Assembly: GCA_027484835.1 (NCBI GenBank)
Contig: JAIXSF010000083.1
Coordinates: 1 to 36,986 of the forward strand
Direction: 5' to 3'
Length of the DNA: 36,986 bases
DNA from: Rhizobiaceae bacterium
Lineage (GTDB): Bacteria; Pseudomonadota; Alphaproteobacteria; Rhizobiales; Rhizobiaceae
The translations under genes were made by a program, and so were the position numbers. The notes beneath the pieces are model-generated. The model saw only the letters and a program-made list of their open reading frames with translations. It made no database searches and was not told the DNA's origin. Position 1 is the stretch's first letter; every line of letters begins with the position of its first letter. Below are positions 18,763 to 27,172 of the stretch, piece after piece.

Positions 18763-19071
18763 ATGAACATGGACGCGGGCTATCGCATGAAGTCGCCGGC
18801 TCATCCGGGCGAGTTCATCCGGCATGAAATCATCGAGCCGCTCGGCCTCAACGTGACGTCCGCGGCAGCCGCCTTGGGTGTGACCCGTGCCGCCCTGTCC
18901 GCGCTTCTCAATCAACGGGCAAGCTTGTCCCCCGAGATGGCCCTGCGCATCGAGAAAGCCTTCGGCGTGTCGATGGATACCCTCATGCGCATGCAGAACA
19001 GCGTCGACATCGCGGCGGCAAGACGTCGGGCTCACGAGATCGTGGTGGCCCCATACAAGGCTGCTGTGTGA
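18763..19071 (+). CDS. higA: HigA family antitoxin
   Basis: MKSPAHPGEFIRHEIIEPLGLNVTSAAAALGVTRAALSALLNQRASLSPEMALRIEKAFGVSMDTLMRMQ: XRE HTH, HigA signature. Confidence 0.94.
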   Translation: MNMDAGYRMKSPAHPGEFIRHEIIEPLGLNVTSAAAALGVTRAALSALLNQRASLSPEMALRIEKAFGVSMDTLMRMQNSVDIAAARRRAHEIVVAPYKAAV

Positions 19072-19138
19072 AGCCCTTTTTGGACCAAGGCGGCACGATA
19101 CCCTCGACGCCGCCCCAGCAATCCCCTAGACCGCTCTG

Positions 19139-19486
19139 ATGCGCATCCGCTCCGACATCTTCGTCTCTGCCCTGACCCGCCGCGTCTTTGCCGATGGCGG
19201 CTATGCCGCCGTGGTTGCCAAGGGTTCGGAAGCATCGGGTGCGATCTTCGTCCGCCAGCGGTTCAGGGATGGTCTGGAGACGCTCTACGGCCCCGCACCG
19301 CAGGCCGTGATCGATGACGAAACACGCGACGACCGGATCTTCGAGCCGCGCCTCATGCGCGTCGAGGCTGAGGCCGTCGAAGCCCTGATCGCCCGCGAGC
19401 GGAAATTCGACAGCGATCTCTGGCTGGTCGAGATTGAGGTGCAAGATCTCGGCACCTATCTCACCCTGGCGGATCAGGAGGACTGA
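19139..19486 (+). CDS. DUF1491-like protein
   Basis: MRIRSDIFVSALTRRVFADGGYAAVVAKGSEASGAIFVRQR...RDDRIFEPRLMRVE...ERKFDSDLWLVEIE. Confidence 0.8.
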   Translation: MRIRSDIFVSALTRRVFADGGYAAVVAKGSEASGAIFVRQRFRDGLETLYGPAPQAVIDDETRDDRIFEPRLMRVEAEAVEALIARERKFDSDLWLVEIEVQDLGTYLTLADQED

Positions 19487-19516
19487 GCAGCTTCCGCGGT
19501 CTGGTCCGGTCCTGTC

Positions 19517-20617
19517 TCAGCGCTTGCGCGCCCTTAAAACCTGGCGGCCGTGCTCGTCACCGACCGGTTGGCGCTTGGCCGAGGCCTGGTTGGCAGCGCT
19601 CAGCGGCGTCGCCTCATCGTTCCGGGCCCGGGCGACCTGTGGTGCGGCCGGCAGTTCTTCGCCGGCAAAGGTGTAGCGGTCGGCGCGGATCCAGCTGTCG
19701 ATGCGGGCCTCGGCCTCGTCGGCATCCATGCCGAAGAACAGCGCTTCTGCGCGGCTCATGTCCTGGTCCCGCCGCGCAAGATGCGGATAGATGTGCTCCA
19801 GCACGAACACCGCCTCTACCGGGTCCATCGCAACACCGGCCAGTGTGGTGGCCAGTTGCCGGCCGGAAATGTCGAGCAGGATACGCTCGGCGAGCCAGCG
19901 GCTCGAGGAGAGGAGGTCGGCAAGCGTCGTGGCAAACAGGCCGCCGTCGTGGGCACGGGCAAAACGAACCAGCAAGGACGTCTGCAAAGGCGTCGCCTGG
20001 CGACGGCCGAGCCGGTCGGCGGCGGGCGGCCGCTGCTGATAGGCGAGACGCTTGATGGTCTGGCGCAGAGCCTCTTCGGGCGTCTGCGCCGGAGCCGTCG
20101 TTTCCGACGCCTGAACGGCGCCGGGCAGGTCCTTCATTTCGAGCTCGGCCATCACCTTGTCGAAGCTCGACGGGGCGGCCATCTGCCTTGCTTTTGCCTT
20201 TTCCAGCGTCGGGATCGGCGTCTCGACGGCCGTTTCCGGCGCCTTTGCCTTTTCCGGTCGCGGCGGCAGGGCATGGCGCAAGGAAACGAGCGCATCGATG
20301 ACAGTCGGCGACAACCGCTCGCGCTTGACGATGGCGCGTGCGTGATCGGCACCTTGCGTGCGGGCGATCATGATCAGCATGTCGTCGGAGAGCGCCGGAG
20401 AAATGGCAAGGAATGGAGCAGCAATCGAGATCGGTTGGGAGGCAATGAAGGCCGCCACCGAAAGCGGCAGGCTCGGGCTCTGCGAAAGGGCAGCCACGGC
20501 CTCGCGCCGCGCCTCCATCGATGATCCTGCAAACAGCGGCTGGAACAGTTCGGCAAATTGTCGGAGTTCCGACTTGCCGGGGAAGGAGAGCGCCTGGAAA
20601 CTCGTGACCGTGGCCAT
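19517..20617 (-). CDS. DUF2336-like protein
   Basis: FAELFQPLFAGSSMEARREAVAALSQSPSLPLSVAAFIASQPISIAAPFLAISPALSDDMLIMIAR. Start at ATG 20617; a longer version with a TTG start at 20692 is possible. Confidence 0.75.
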   Translation of the reverse strand: MATVTSFQALSFPGKSELRQFAELFQPLFAGSSMEARREAVAALSQSPSLPLSVAAFIASQPISIAAPFLAISPALSDDMLIMIARTQGADHARAIVKRERLSPTVIDALVSLRHALPPRPEKAKAPETAVETPIPTLEKAKARQMAAPSSFDKVMAELEMKDLPGAVQASETTAPAQTPEEALRQTIKRLAYQQRPPAADRLGRRQATPLQTSLLVRFARAHDGGLFATTLADLLSSSRWLAERILLDISGRQLATTLAGVAMDPVEAVFVLEHIYPHLARRDQDMSRAEALFFGMDADEAEARIDSWIRADRYTFAGEELPAAPQVARARNDEATPLSAANQASAKRQPVGDEHGRQVLRARKR

Positions 20618-20728
20618 CAGAACGACATCCTTGTTCCGCGCGCCGGCCGGCCTTTCAAGCTCCCTGAACTGTTCGCTCACGACAAACTCCAACGCAATAC
20701 AGATATGCGCCAGATTAGAACAAATTTG

Positions 20729-20743
20729 TTAGCAAGCTGTTAA
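20729..20743. promoter_or_regulatory. Candidate CtrA-like box upstream of the DUF2336 gene
   Basis: TTAG-CAAGCTG-TTAA(C): one mismatch to TTAA-N7-TTAA. Confidence 0.4.
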
Positions 20744-21002
20744 CTAACCTATGGCTTCTTGTGCCCAGGCGGATGGTCAAGTCAGGCGATTCGCCGCATG
20801 TTTCCGATATTAGGCATATGCGTACCCCGTTTCGTGGGGTGAACCGCGACAGGGGGAACGCGTCGGAGAAAGGCGCAGATGACCCTGGTTCGTGTGAGAC
20901 TTTCCGCAACATGAACCAGATTGTGCCGGCCCTCGTAAAAGGAGGGCAGGGCGAGATGACCCTCTCGACCCTCTCGATCTTTCTTCTCGAAAGGATACGA
21001 GC

Positions 21003-21215
21003 ATGGCGGATATCATCAGAATTTCAGACCGGCTGAGCCTCTCGCGCCGTTCGACCCGCACGGGCGAACACAAGGCGCAGATCCTCTTCTTCACCGGCAT
21101 TCGCTACGAACGGCTGGATCCCAACGCCATTTGGCCGCGGGTGGAGCTGCCCACGCTTCCCGCTCTTCCGGCGCCACAAGGGCCCGTTTTCGGTCCCGGC
21201 CGTCGCCCCTGGTAA
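21003..21215 (+). CDS. Small hypothetical protein (70 aa)
   Basis: ATG preceded by a purine-rich RBS-like stretch (gaaagga); MADIIRISDRLSLSRRSTRTGEHKAQILFFTGIRYERLDP...PALPAPQGPVFGPGRRPW; no overlapping better ORF. Confidence 0.5.
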   Translation: MADIIRISDRLSLSRRSTRTGEHKAQILFFTGIRYERLDPNAIWPRVELPTLPALPAPQGPVFGPGRRPW

Positions 21216-21452
21216 ATCCGGCCGGGACGCTTCCACAATCGGCGACGGTTGCACTCGGCCGCGGCGATCGCTGCGCGGCATGGGTGAACCAGGCAGATCA
21301 CGTTCCCGTGAATGTAGCGCTCCCGGAGAGCCGAATGTAAGCAGTTTAACTTACTTTTATAGAATAAAATTAGAATATCAGATTGTAAGAGACGCTAATG
21401 ATATTCTGGAGCCCTGACCTGGGTTCGATGCTGCGGAGCCGCACTTTTTCTC

Positions 21453-22391
21453 ATGATAATGATGATTGCCAAGGACCGCCTCCGCAAAGGTATGTTCGTC
21501 GAAAGTGTCTCCTGTCCAAGCCGGGAATTTGCGCGGCGCCGCTTCCTTGTGAAGAGCGATGCCGAAGTCTCCGAAATCCTCGCGACATCCGCGCTTGAGA
21601 TCGCCATCAACGTTCGGCTCGGCCTCGATGCAGACGGGCGTGCACCCGAAGCCGGGCAGAAGGCCTCTCGCCGGTCGCCGGCGCCATCCGCAGAACCCAG
21701 TGCTGTGCGGGGGGAAATGTCCCAGTCCGCCAAGGCCCTGCGCGCAAGCCTCGGCAATATCGTCGCCGGCGGAGCACTCGATCTTTCGGATCTGTCCCAG
21801 GCCTCTGATGCCAATGCGGACATCTGGTCCGACAGCACGGTCATTGCGCTCGAAGTTACCCGCTTGAAGAGCAAGGACGAGACCACCTATCTGCATTCGC
21901 TGGCCGTCAGCGGGATGATGACGCTGCTTGCCCGGTCGCTCGAAATGGACGAGGAGACGATTGCAGTCCTCGGTGTCGCCGGCATGCTGCATGACATCGG
22001 CAAGCTTCTCATTCCCGACGAGATCCTGACCAAGCAGGGCAAGCTGACGGACAAGGAGCGTCAGATCATCCGCAACCATCCGGAAGCGGGCTACCGCCTG
22101 CTGCAGGCCCATCCGGAACTGCCGCCGGTGGTGCTCGACATCTGCCGCCTGCACCACGAGGTCCTCGATGGCTCCGGCTATCCGCTCGGATTGCGGCAGA
22201 AGGATCTGAGCCTGTGCGTTCGCTTAAGCACGGTCTGCGACGTCTTCGAGGCACTCACCTCGGTCCGCCCCTACAAGCGTCCCTGGACGACGAGCGAGGC
22301 GCTGGAATGGATGTTTGCCCGGCCGCATTTCTATGACCGCAAGATGGTCATCCGGCTTGGCAGCGTTCTTGCCGAAACGCCCGTCAACTGA
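21453..22391 (+). CDS. HD-GYP domain protein (DUF3391-like N-terminus), probable c-di-GMP phosphodiesterase
   Basis: HSLAVSGMMTLLAR, GMLHDIGKLLIPDEILTKQGKLTDKE, NHPEAGYRLL, HHEVLDGSGYPLGL, DVFEALTSVRPYK: full HD-GYP motif set. Confidence 0.92.
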   Translation: MIMMIAKDRLRKGMFVESVSCPSREFARRRFLVKSDAEVSEILATSALEIAINVRLGLDADGRAPEAGQKASRRSPAPSAEPSAVRGEMSQSAKALRASLGNIVAGGALDLSDLSQASDANADIWSDSTVIALEVTRLKSKDETTYLHSLAVSGMMTLLARSLEMDEETIAVLGVAGMLHDIGKLLIPDEILTKQGKLTDKERQIIRNHPEAGYRLLQAHPELPPVVLDICRLHHEVLDGSGYPLGLRQKDLSLCVRLSTVCDVFEALTSVRPYKRPWTTSEALEWMFARPHFYDRKMVIRLGSVLAETPVN

Positions 22392-22437
22392 CCAGCGCCG
22401 CGCCCTTAAGACGGGTCGTGTAACAATCGCAGCTCTC

Positions 22438-22989
22438 TCAGCGCCCGGTAAACGGCAGGCACTCCGCATCGGCAAGGAAGGTGCGGGCTTCCGCTTCGTA
22501 GCTTGCCTGCGGCGCCAGCACCCGTAGCACGACATAACCTTCGGTCGCCGGATGCTCGACCAGAATGGTCTCGGCCAGCGCCGCAATCGGTGTCTTTCTG
22601 AGCTGCGCCACCTGCACGGGCGTTGCCACCAGCACGTCGAGATCACCCGCAACAGACGTGCGGTCGTTCATCGAGAACACTTCGTTGGCGTCCCGGTCGT
22701 AGATCGCCACCGACCAGAAATCCACACCGCCACCGAGCGCCACCAGAGAGAGCGGCTGGCGCTCGATATCGAAGTGGCAGACGGCGACCCTGAGATAAGG
22801 GTCGAGGCTGGACAGGCCCACCGCATCGGGCGTTGCCGACAGCGCATGAAAGACGAAGGGCGCACCCTCGGATGTCACCCGCGTATAGGCGTCCCGGCCG
22901 GTGAAATGCGGCACGCCGAGAATGATGATGATGTGCAGGAGCACGGCCCCGAAGATCCCGGTCAGGAGAGCGTAGAGAAGCTTGCTCAT
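22438..22989 (-). CDS. DUF1254-like protein with an N-terminal TM
   Basis: MSKLLYALLTGIFGAVLLHIIIILGVPHFTGRDAYTRV...DPYLRVAVCHFDIERQPLSLVALGGGVDFWSVAIYDRDANEVFSMNDR; ATGA overlap with the upstream DUF1214 gene. Confidence 0.72.
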   Translation of the reverse strand: MSKLLYALLTGIFGAVLLHIIIILGVPHFTGRDAYTRVTSEGAPFVFHALSATPDAVGLSSLDPYLRVAVCHFDIERQPLSLVALGGGVDFWSVAIYDRDANEVFSMNDRTSVAGDLDVLVATPVQVAQLRKTPIAALAETILVEHPATEGYVVLRVLAPQASYEAEARTFLADAECLPFTGR

Positions 22990-23570
22990 TGGCCACACCC
23001 GATCTGTTCGATGACCGGCATGGAGAGACCCGACAGGCCCGTCGAGGCGGCAGCCGGCGTATCGAGCAGTGTCAGCACCAGCTGGAAGGCGCCGGTGTCG
23101 GGAATGGCAAGCCAGTTGCCGGCCTTCGCCGTGCGCGAGATGACGATATCGAATGTCCCGTCACGGCGGCGCAACACGGTCTGCGAATTCTTCGCGACCG
23201 GCAGCTCGGCCCCCGCATTCAGGGGATTGCCGTCGGCATCCGCGGCATAAAGTGTCCAGAGCCGGGTCGTCGGTGTGCGCCCGCTCATGCGGTAGGAGCA
23301 GGTGCCGGTCAGCGTAAGCCCCTTGGCGTCCCGGGCAGCGGTAAACTGCAATCCCTCCGCCGAACCATAGAGAAGGCGTCCGCCCTTGGCGCGGTGCGCC
23401 TTGGCATAAGGATCGGCCGCGGCCGTCTGCGCCGCTGGAAACGCCCGCCACCCTGCCACCTCGATCGCCCCGAAACCGACGGACGCATTCAGCATCGACA
23501 GCGCCGACAGGATCCCGCCGGCAAAGGCGATGATCAGCGCAGTGGCGACGATGAGAGGAACACGAAACAC
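22986..23570 (-). CDS. DUF1214-like protein with an N-terminal TM
   Basis: DPYAKAHRAKGGRLLYGSAEGLQFTAARDAKGLTLTGTCSYRMSGRTPTTRLWTLYAADADGNPLNAGAELPVAKNSQTVLRRRDGTFDIVIS. Confidence 0.8.
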   Translation of the reverse strand: MFRVPLIVATALIIAFAGGILSALSMLNASVGFGAIEVAGWRAFPAAQTAAADPYAKAHRAKGGRLLYGSAEGLQFTAARDAKGLTLTGTCSYRMSGRTPTTRLWTLYAADADGNPLNAGAELPVAKNSQTVLRRRDGTFDIVISRTAKAGNWLAIPDTGAFQLVLTLLDTPAAASTGLSGLSMPVIEQIGCGQ

Positions 23571-23716
23571 GGGCGGGACGAGACCTTGAGAAACGGGCGC
23601 AAGGCGCCAGGCGGCAGTGCCCGAGGGGTATCACTGATTCGGGAGGGAGGGAAGTTTGGGGGTGTGGCAGTGATTGGAAACAAAGGTGGGCAAGGCCCCT
23701 CATTCGCCAGTTGGCA

Positions 23717-23812
23717 CCTTCTCCCCGCGCGCGGGAAGAAGGCCAATTTCGAGACCGCTTGCTCAACCATCTCCCCGCCCGCGGGGGATGGCAGTGTGAG
23801 GGCGCTTGCTCA
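23717..23812. repeat. Rhizobial REP-like palindromic repeat pair with CGCTTGCTCA direct repeats
   Basis: Imperfect palindrome CCTTCTCCCCGCGCGCGGGAAGAAGG (23717-23742), CGCTTGCTCA (23756-23765), palindrome CCATCTCCCCGC-CC-GCGGGGGATGG (23767-23791), CGCTTGCTCA (23803-23812). Confidence 0.7.
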
Positions 23813-23836
23813 GCTTGAATGCCTGTTCGGGCAGGC

Positions 23837-24226
23837 CTACCGCAGAACCCCGGCCGCCAGCGTCCGCTGGATGCCACGCACATCCGTGCCCTTCTTCAAG
23901 GTCTTCGTGACCGGTTCGTGGGAACCCGAAACCCAGATCTTCAGCTCGCTGTCGAGGTCGAAGGTGCCGGCGGTTTCGACGGAAAAGCGGGTGATGGCGC
24001 GGTAGGGTACGGAGGTATAGTCGACCTTCGAGCCGGTGATGCCCTGCACATCGATCAGGATCAGTCGCTTGTCGGTAAAGACGAAGACGTCCCGGATCAC
24101 CTTGTAGGCGAGCGAGACCCGCTCGCCTTCGATCAGAACGCCATCCAGCCGCTTGGCAAGATCGGAAGGGTCCACGCTCGATCCATGGCCCAGCAATCCG
24201 TCAAACAATCCCATCTTGATCTCCAT
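23837..24226 (-). CDS. Bacterial PH domain protein (bPH_1-like)
   Basis: MGLFDGLLGHGSSVDPSDLAKRLDGVLIEGERVSLAYKVIRDVFVFTDKRLILIDVQGITGSKVDYTSVPYRAITRFSVETAGTFDLDSELKIWV. Confidence 0.88.
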   Translation of the reverse strand: MEIKMGLFDGLLGHGSSVDPSDLAKRLDGVLIEGERVSLAYKVIRDVFVFTDKRLILIDVQGITGSKVDYTSVPYRAITRFSVETAGTFDLDSELKIWVSGSHEPVTKTLKKGTDVRGIQRTLAAGVLR

Positions 24227-24300
24227 TTATGGTTCGAAAGGCAGATGGTGAGGCCCGGCGCTGCCTTCAAGCATGGCCCGCCCCCTTCAAGGCCTTTCGT

Positions 24301-24777
24301 TCATCCCGCCTTTTCGTAGAACGCCTCGATCGTCGCCACCTCGAGCCCGAGTTTTGTCAGCGACGCATGCACGCTCATGTGGCGATCGTCATGCAGGATG
24401 AACCAGTCGTCGAAGCCGAGTCTGCTCTTCGAGCCATCGGCCTGCGGGACGTCACGGGAATACTGCCAGCGGAAGGCCGATCCGGCCTGTTCGCCTTCTG
24501 CCGCGCCATCGATCAGCGTTTCGCGGCCCTCGTACTGGTTTTCGCCCCGCTTCAGGATCGTCCAGGTGAGTGTGTCGGAATGGCCGTCGTCGAAGAAGTA
24601 ATCCTCCGTCAGCGAGAGCACGTTGGCGGTCGCGTCGAAGCGTCCACGGGCGTCGATGGTGAAGCGGTTCTGGAACCCGCCGAGCCGCCCGATCGTCACG
24701 CCATAGCCGCGCAGCGTGCCGGAGAAAAACTCTTCCAGAATGAACCTGGGCTGCCTGTCTGCAAAATCCTCGAGTTT
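24301..24777 (-). CDS. DUF3833-like lipocalin-type protein
   Basis: PRFILEEFFSGTLRGYGVTIGRLGGFQNRFTIDARGRFDATANVLSLTEDYFFDDGHSDTLTWTILKRGENQYEG; GTG start proposed. Confidence 0.7.
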   Translation of the reverse strand, partial: KLEDFADRQPRFILEEFFSGTLRGYGVTIGRLGGFQNRFTIDARGRFDATANVLSLTEDYFFDDGHSDTLTWTILKRGENQYEGRETLIDGAAEGEQAGSAFRWQYSRDVPQADGSKSRLGFDDWFILHDDRHMSVHASLTKLGLEVATIEAFYEKAG

Positions 24778-24929
24778 CACGCGTCTCTCCTGGGTTGGGT
24801 GTGACGAGGGAAACACGGGTCTCGGCTCTTCGGTTCCCTGAAGTCGGACCCCGCCCCATCACCCCCTTACCCTTTTCGTCGGGCCGCGCTATCTGGTCAT
24901 CAGACAACCCCATTTCGAGGAGTATCACC

Positions 24930-25823
24930 ATGGGCAAGCGGATCGTGTTCACCGGCGGCAGCGGCAAGGCAGGGCGCCATGTCGTGCCCTATCTGCTGGG
25001 CCAGGGTCACAAGGTGCTGAATGTCGATCGGGCCGTTCTGGATGTGCCGGGCGTTCATACGCTGTTGACCGACGTGACCGACAGCGGCCAAGTCTACAAT
25101 GCGCTCTCCTGCCATTTCGACTATGACGGCTACGAACAGACCGGCGGCCCGAAGGCGGTCGATGCCGTCGTGCATTTCGCCGCAGTCCCGCGCATCCTGA
25201 TGCATCCTGACAACAAGACCTTCGCGGAAAACACCGTGTCGACCTACAATGTCATCGAAGCCGCTGCCAAGCTCGGCATCAGGAAGGTCATCATCGCCTC
25301 GTCGGAAACCACCTATGGCGTCTGCTTTGCCGAAGGCGACAAGGACTATCATGAGTTCCCGCTGACCGAGGAATACGATACCGACCCGATGGATAGCTAC
25401 GGTCTCTCCAAGGTCGTCAACGAAAAGACCGCCCGTGCCTTTGCGATGCGCTACGGCATCGATGTCTATGCACTTCGGATCGGTAATGTCATCGCCCCGG
25501 AAGACTATGCGGCTTTCCCGGGTTATCTCGCCGATCCGCCCTGCCGCAAGCGCAATGCCTGGTCCTATATCGACGCCCGCGATCTCGGCCAGATCGTTGA
25601 TCTCTGCGTCAAGAAGGATGGTCTTGGCTTCCAGGTCTTCAACGCCGTCAACGACACGATCACGGCAACCGTGCCCACCCGCGAATTCCTTGCCAAATGG
25701 GCACCGAACACGCCGATCAAGGGTGACCTCGACGGCTTCGCCGCCCCGCTCTCCAACGCCAAGATCCGCGAGGTCCTCGGCTTCAAGGAAGAGCACGACT
25801 GGCGGAAGTATGTGACGGTCTGA
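24930..25823 (+). CDS. NAD(P)-dependent epimerase/dehydratase (extended SDR)
   Basis: MGKRIVFTGGSGKAGRHVVPYLLGQGHKVLNVD (Rossmann), YGLSKVVNEK (YxxxK), TTYGVCF. Confidence 0.9.
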   Translation: MGKRIVFTGGSGKAGRHVVPYLLGQGHKVLNVDRAVLDVPGVHTLLTDVTDSGQVYNALSCHFDYDGYEQTGGPKAVDAVVHFAAVPRILMHPDNKTFAENTVSTYNVIEAAAKLGIRKVIIASSETTYGVCFAEGDKDYHEFPLTEEYDTDPMDSYGLSKVVNEKTARAFAMRYGIDVYALRIGNVIAPEDYAAFPGYLADPPCRKRNAWSYIDARDLGQIVDLCVKKDGLGFQVFNAVNDTITATVPTREFLAKWAPNTPIKGDLDGFAAPLSNAKIREVLGFKEEHDWRKYVTV

Positions 25824-25836
25824 GCGGATCGTGATC

Positions 25837-25870
25837 GACCTGTCCGCCATGCAATCAGAGCGGACAGGTC
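25837..25870. terminator. Strong stem-loop after the SDR gene, possible transcription stop (no U-tract)
   Basis: GACCTGTCCGC-N12-GCGGACAGGTC, 11-bp perfect stem, 13 nt after the stop codon. Confidence 0.5.
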
Positions 25871-26019
25871 CAAAATACCTGCAGACTTTGTGGGGAAAAA
25901 CCAAAAAATTACCACTTAGAATCGCTAGGTAGTGTGTATAAGGAAAATCGGAAATCCCCACGGATTTCATGGGTAGGAAACACGCTCCCGGAAAAGGGAG
26001 ATCTGGATCGAGACCGCCG

Positions 26020-26289
26020 ATGGAAATCGTCAATTGCGCGCGAACCGAATTGCGCGGACATGATTTCGTGAGTTTTGATGTGGCAATGCGGGGACACCTG
26101 ATCGCGACGGTCGATGCGCCGCTCTTGTCGGGCAGGATCCTGTGGTCTCATGCGGCGATCCATGGCTTCCGCGATTTCGACGCCCGCGAAAAGGTCGTGC
26201 TGGAAGCGGAACTCGATCGCCGGCTGACGCAATCCTTTGACGACCCGGAGCGAAGCGTGGCGGTTGCCGGCCGCAGCCCGCGTCACTGA
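26020..26289 (+). CDS. Hypothetical protein
   Basis: MEIVNCARTELRGHDFVSFDVAMRGHLIATVDAPLLSGRILWSHAAIHGFRDFDAREKVVLEAELDRRLTQSF; composition looks coding; start uncertain. Confidence 0.5.
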   Translation: MEIVNCARTELRGHDFVSFDVAMRGHLIATVDAPLLSGRILWSHAAIHGFRDFDAREKVVLEAELDRRLTQSFDDPERSVAVAGRSPRH

Positions 26290-26299
26290 TTGGACCTTC

Positions 26300-26983
26300 T
26301 CAGGCAGACCACCTCGGCAATTGCGTGCCGACGGCCACTGCAATCAACAATGCACAGACGGTTGCGATCAGGAAGGCGAGCACAAACAGGCCCGTCGCTT
26401 TCACCGAACCGATGCCGAGATCGCGCATGAACCAGCGGATCTGCGCCTGCCCGTACCAGAGCATGGCGGCTGCAAAGACAGCCCCGGCAAGAGCGAAGGC
26501 CTGTCCGCCCGGTATGATCAGGAAGTCGACCATCAGCCCGATCAGGAAAACGAAGGGCCCGGCCACATAACACTGGCTGAAGAAGGGTGGCCTCAGGCTC
26601 TCGCGCGTCAGCCGTGCGCCCTTGAACAGGATCAGCGTCACCGCCATGGCCATCGGGAAGATCCCGAAGATCACGCCACGCGCAATCAGAAGGTTGGCGC
26701 TCGAATGTGACATCGCCTCCGCCGCCTCGGTGGCCGCCGCAGCCCGCGGAAAGGCCGAGGACAGCGCCTGCGACAGGAGCAGCGTGATCAACAGGAAAAG
26801 CGGCGGGCTGACCGTGTCGTCGTACTGATCTTCCGGCCTGTCGCCGAGCTCGACATCGGCGTAGCGCATCATGTCCAGCGGCGATGTCGCGGCCCGCCAG
26901 AAGGTGAGGGGATAGAAGATCAGCCAGGACACCAGCTCATAGAGCAGTTCCTCCAGCGACTTCAAAAGCCTCATGAAATCCAT
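26300..26983 (-). CDS. Multi-pass membrane protein (Yip1-like)
   Basis: Hydrophobic segments (PPLFLLITLLLSQALSSAF, GVIFGIFPMAMAVTLILF, AGPFVFLIGLMVDFLII, LFVLAFLIATVCALLIAVAVG). Confidence 0.7.
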   Translation of the reverse strand: MDFMRLLKSLEELLYELVSWLIFYPLTFWRAATSPLDMMRYADVELGDRPEDQYDDTVSPPLFLLITLLLSQALSSAFPRAAAATEAAEAMSHSSANLLIARGVIFGIFPMAMAVTLILFKGARLTRESLRPPFFSQCYVAGPFVFLIGLMVDFLIIPGGQAFALAGAVFAAAMLWYGQAQIRWFMRDLGIGSVKATGLFVLAFLIATVCALLIAVAVGTQLPRWSA

Positions 26984-27172
26984 GCGTTACTCCGCCTGTT
27001 CAGCAAGCCTGCGCGCGCTGCAGCGTCACCAGAGATCCGACGATGCCAGCCGTAAGCACACTGCGCAAGGCCAAGCGACATCCCCGGTAAGGAAAAGGGC
27101 GGCGGTGACCGCCCTTGAGAATCGCGCCACCCCCTGCCAGTGTCGCCCGGCTGTCATGACCCCGGAGGCCCG

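Noticed and set aside
22989-26033. ORFs 22989..24005 (+) and 24900..26033 (-)
   Set aside because: Opposite strand of the DUF1214, bPH and SDR genes; no domain signal.
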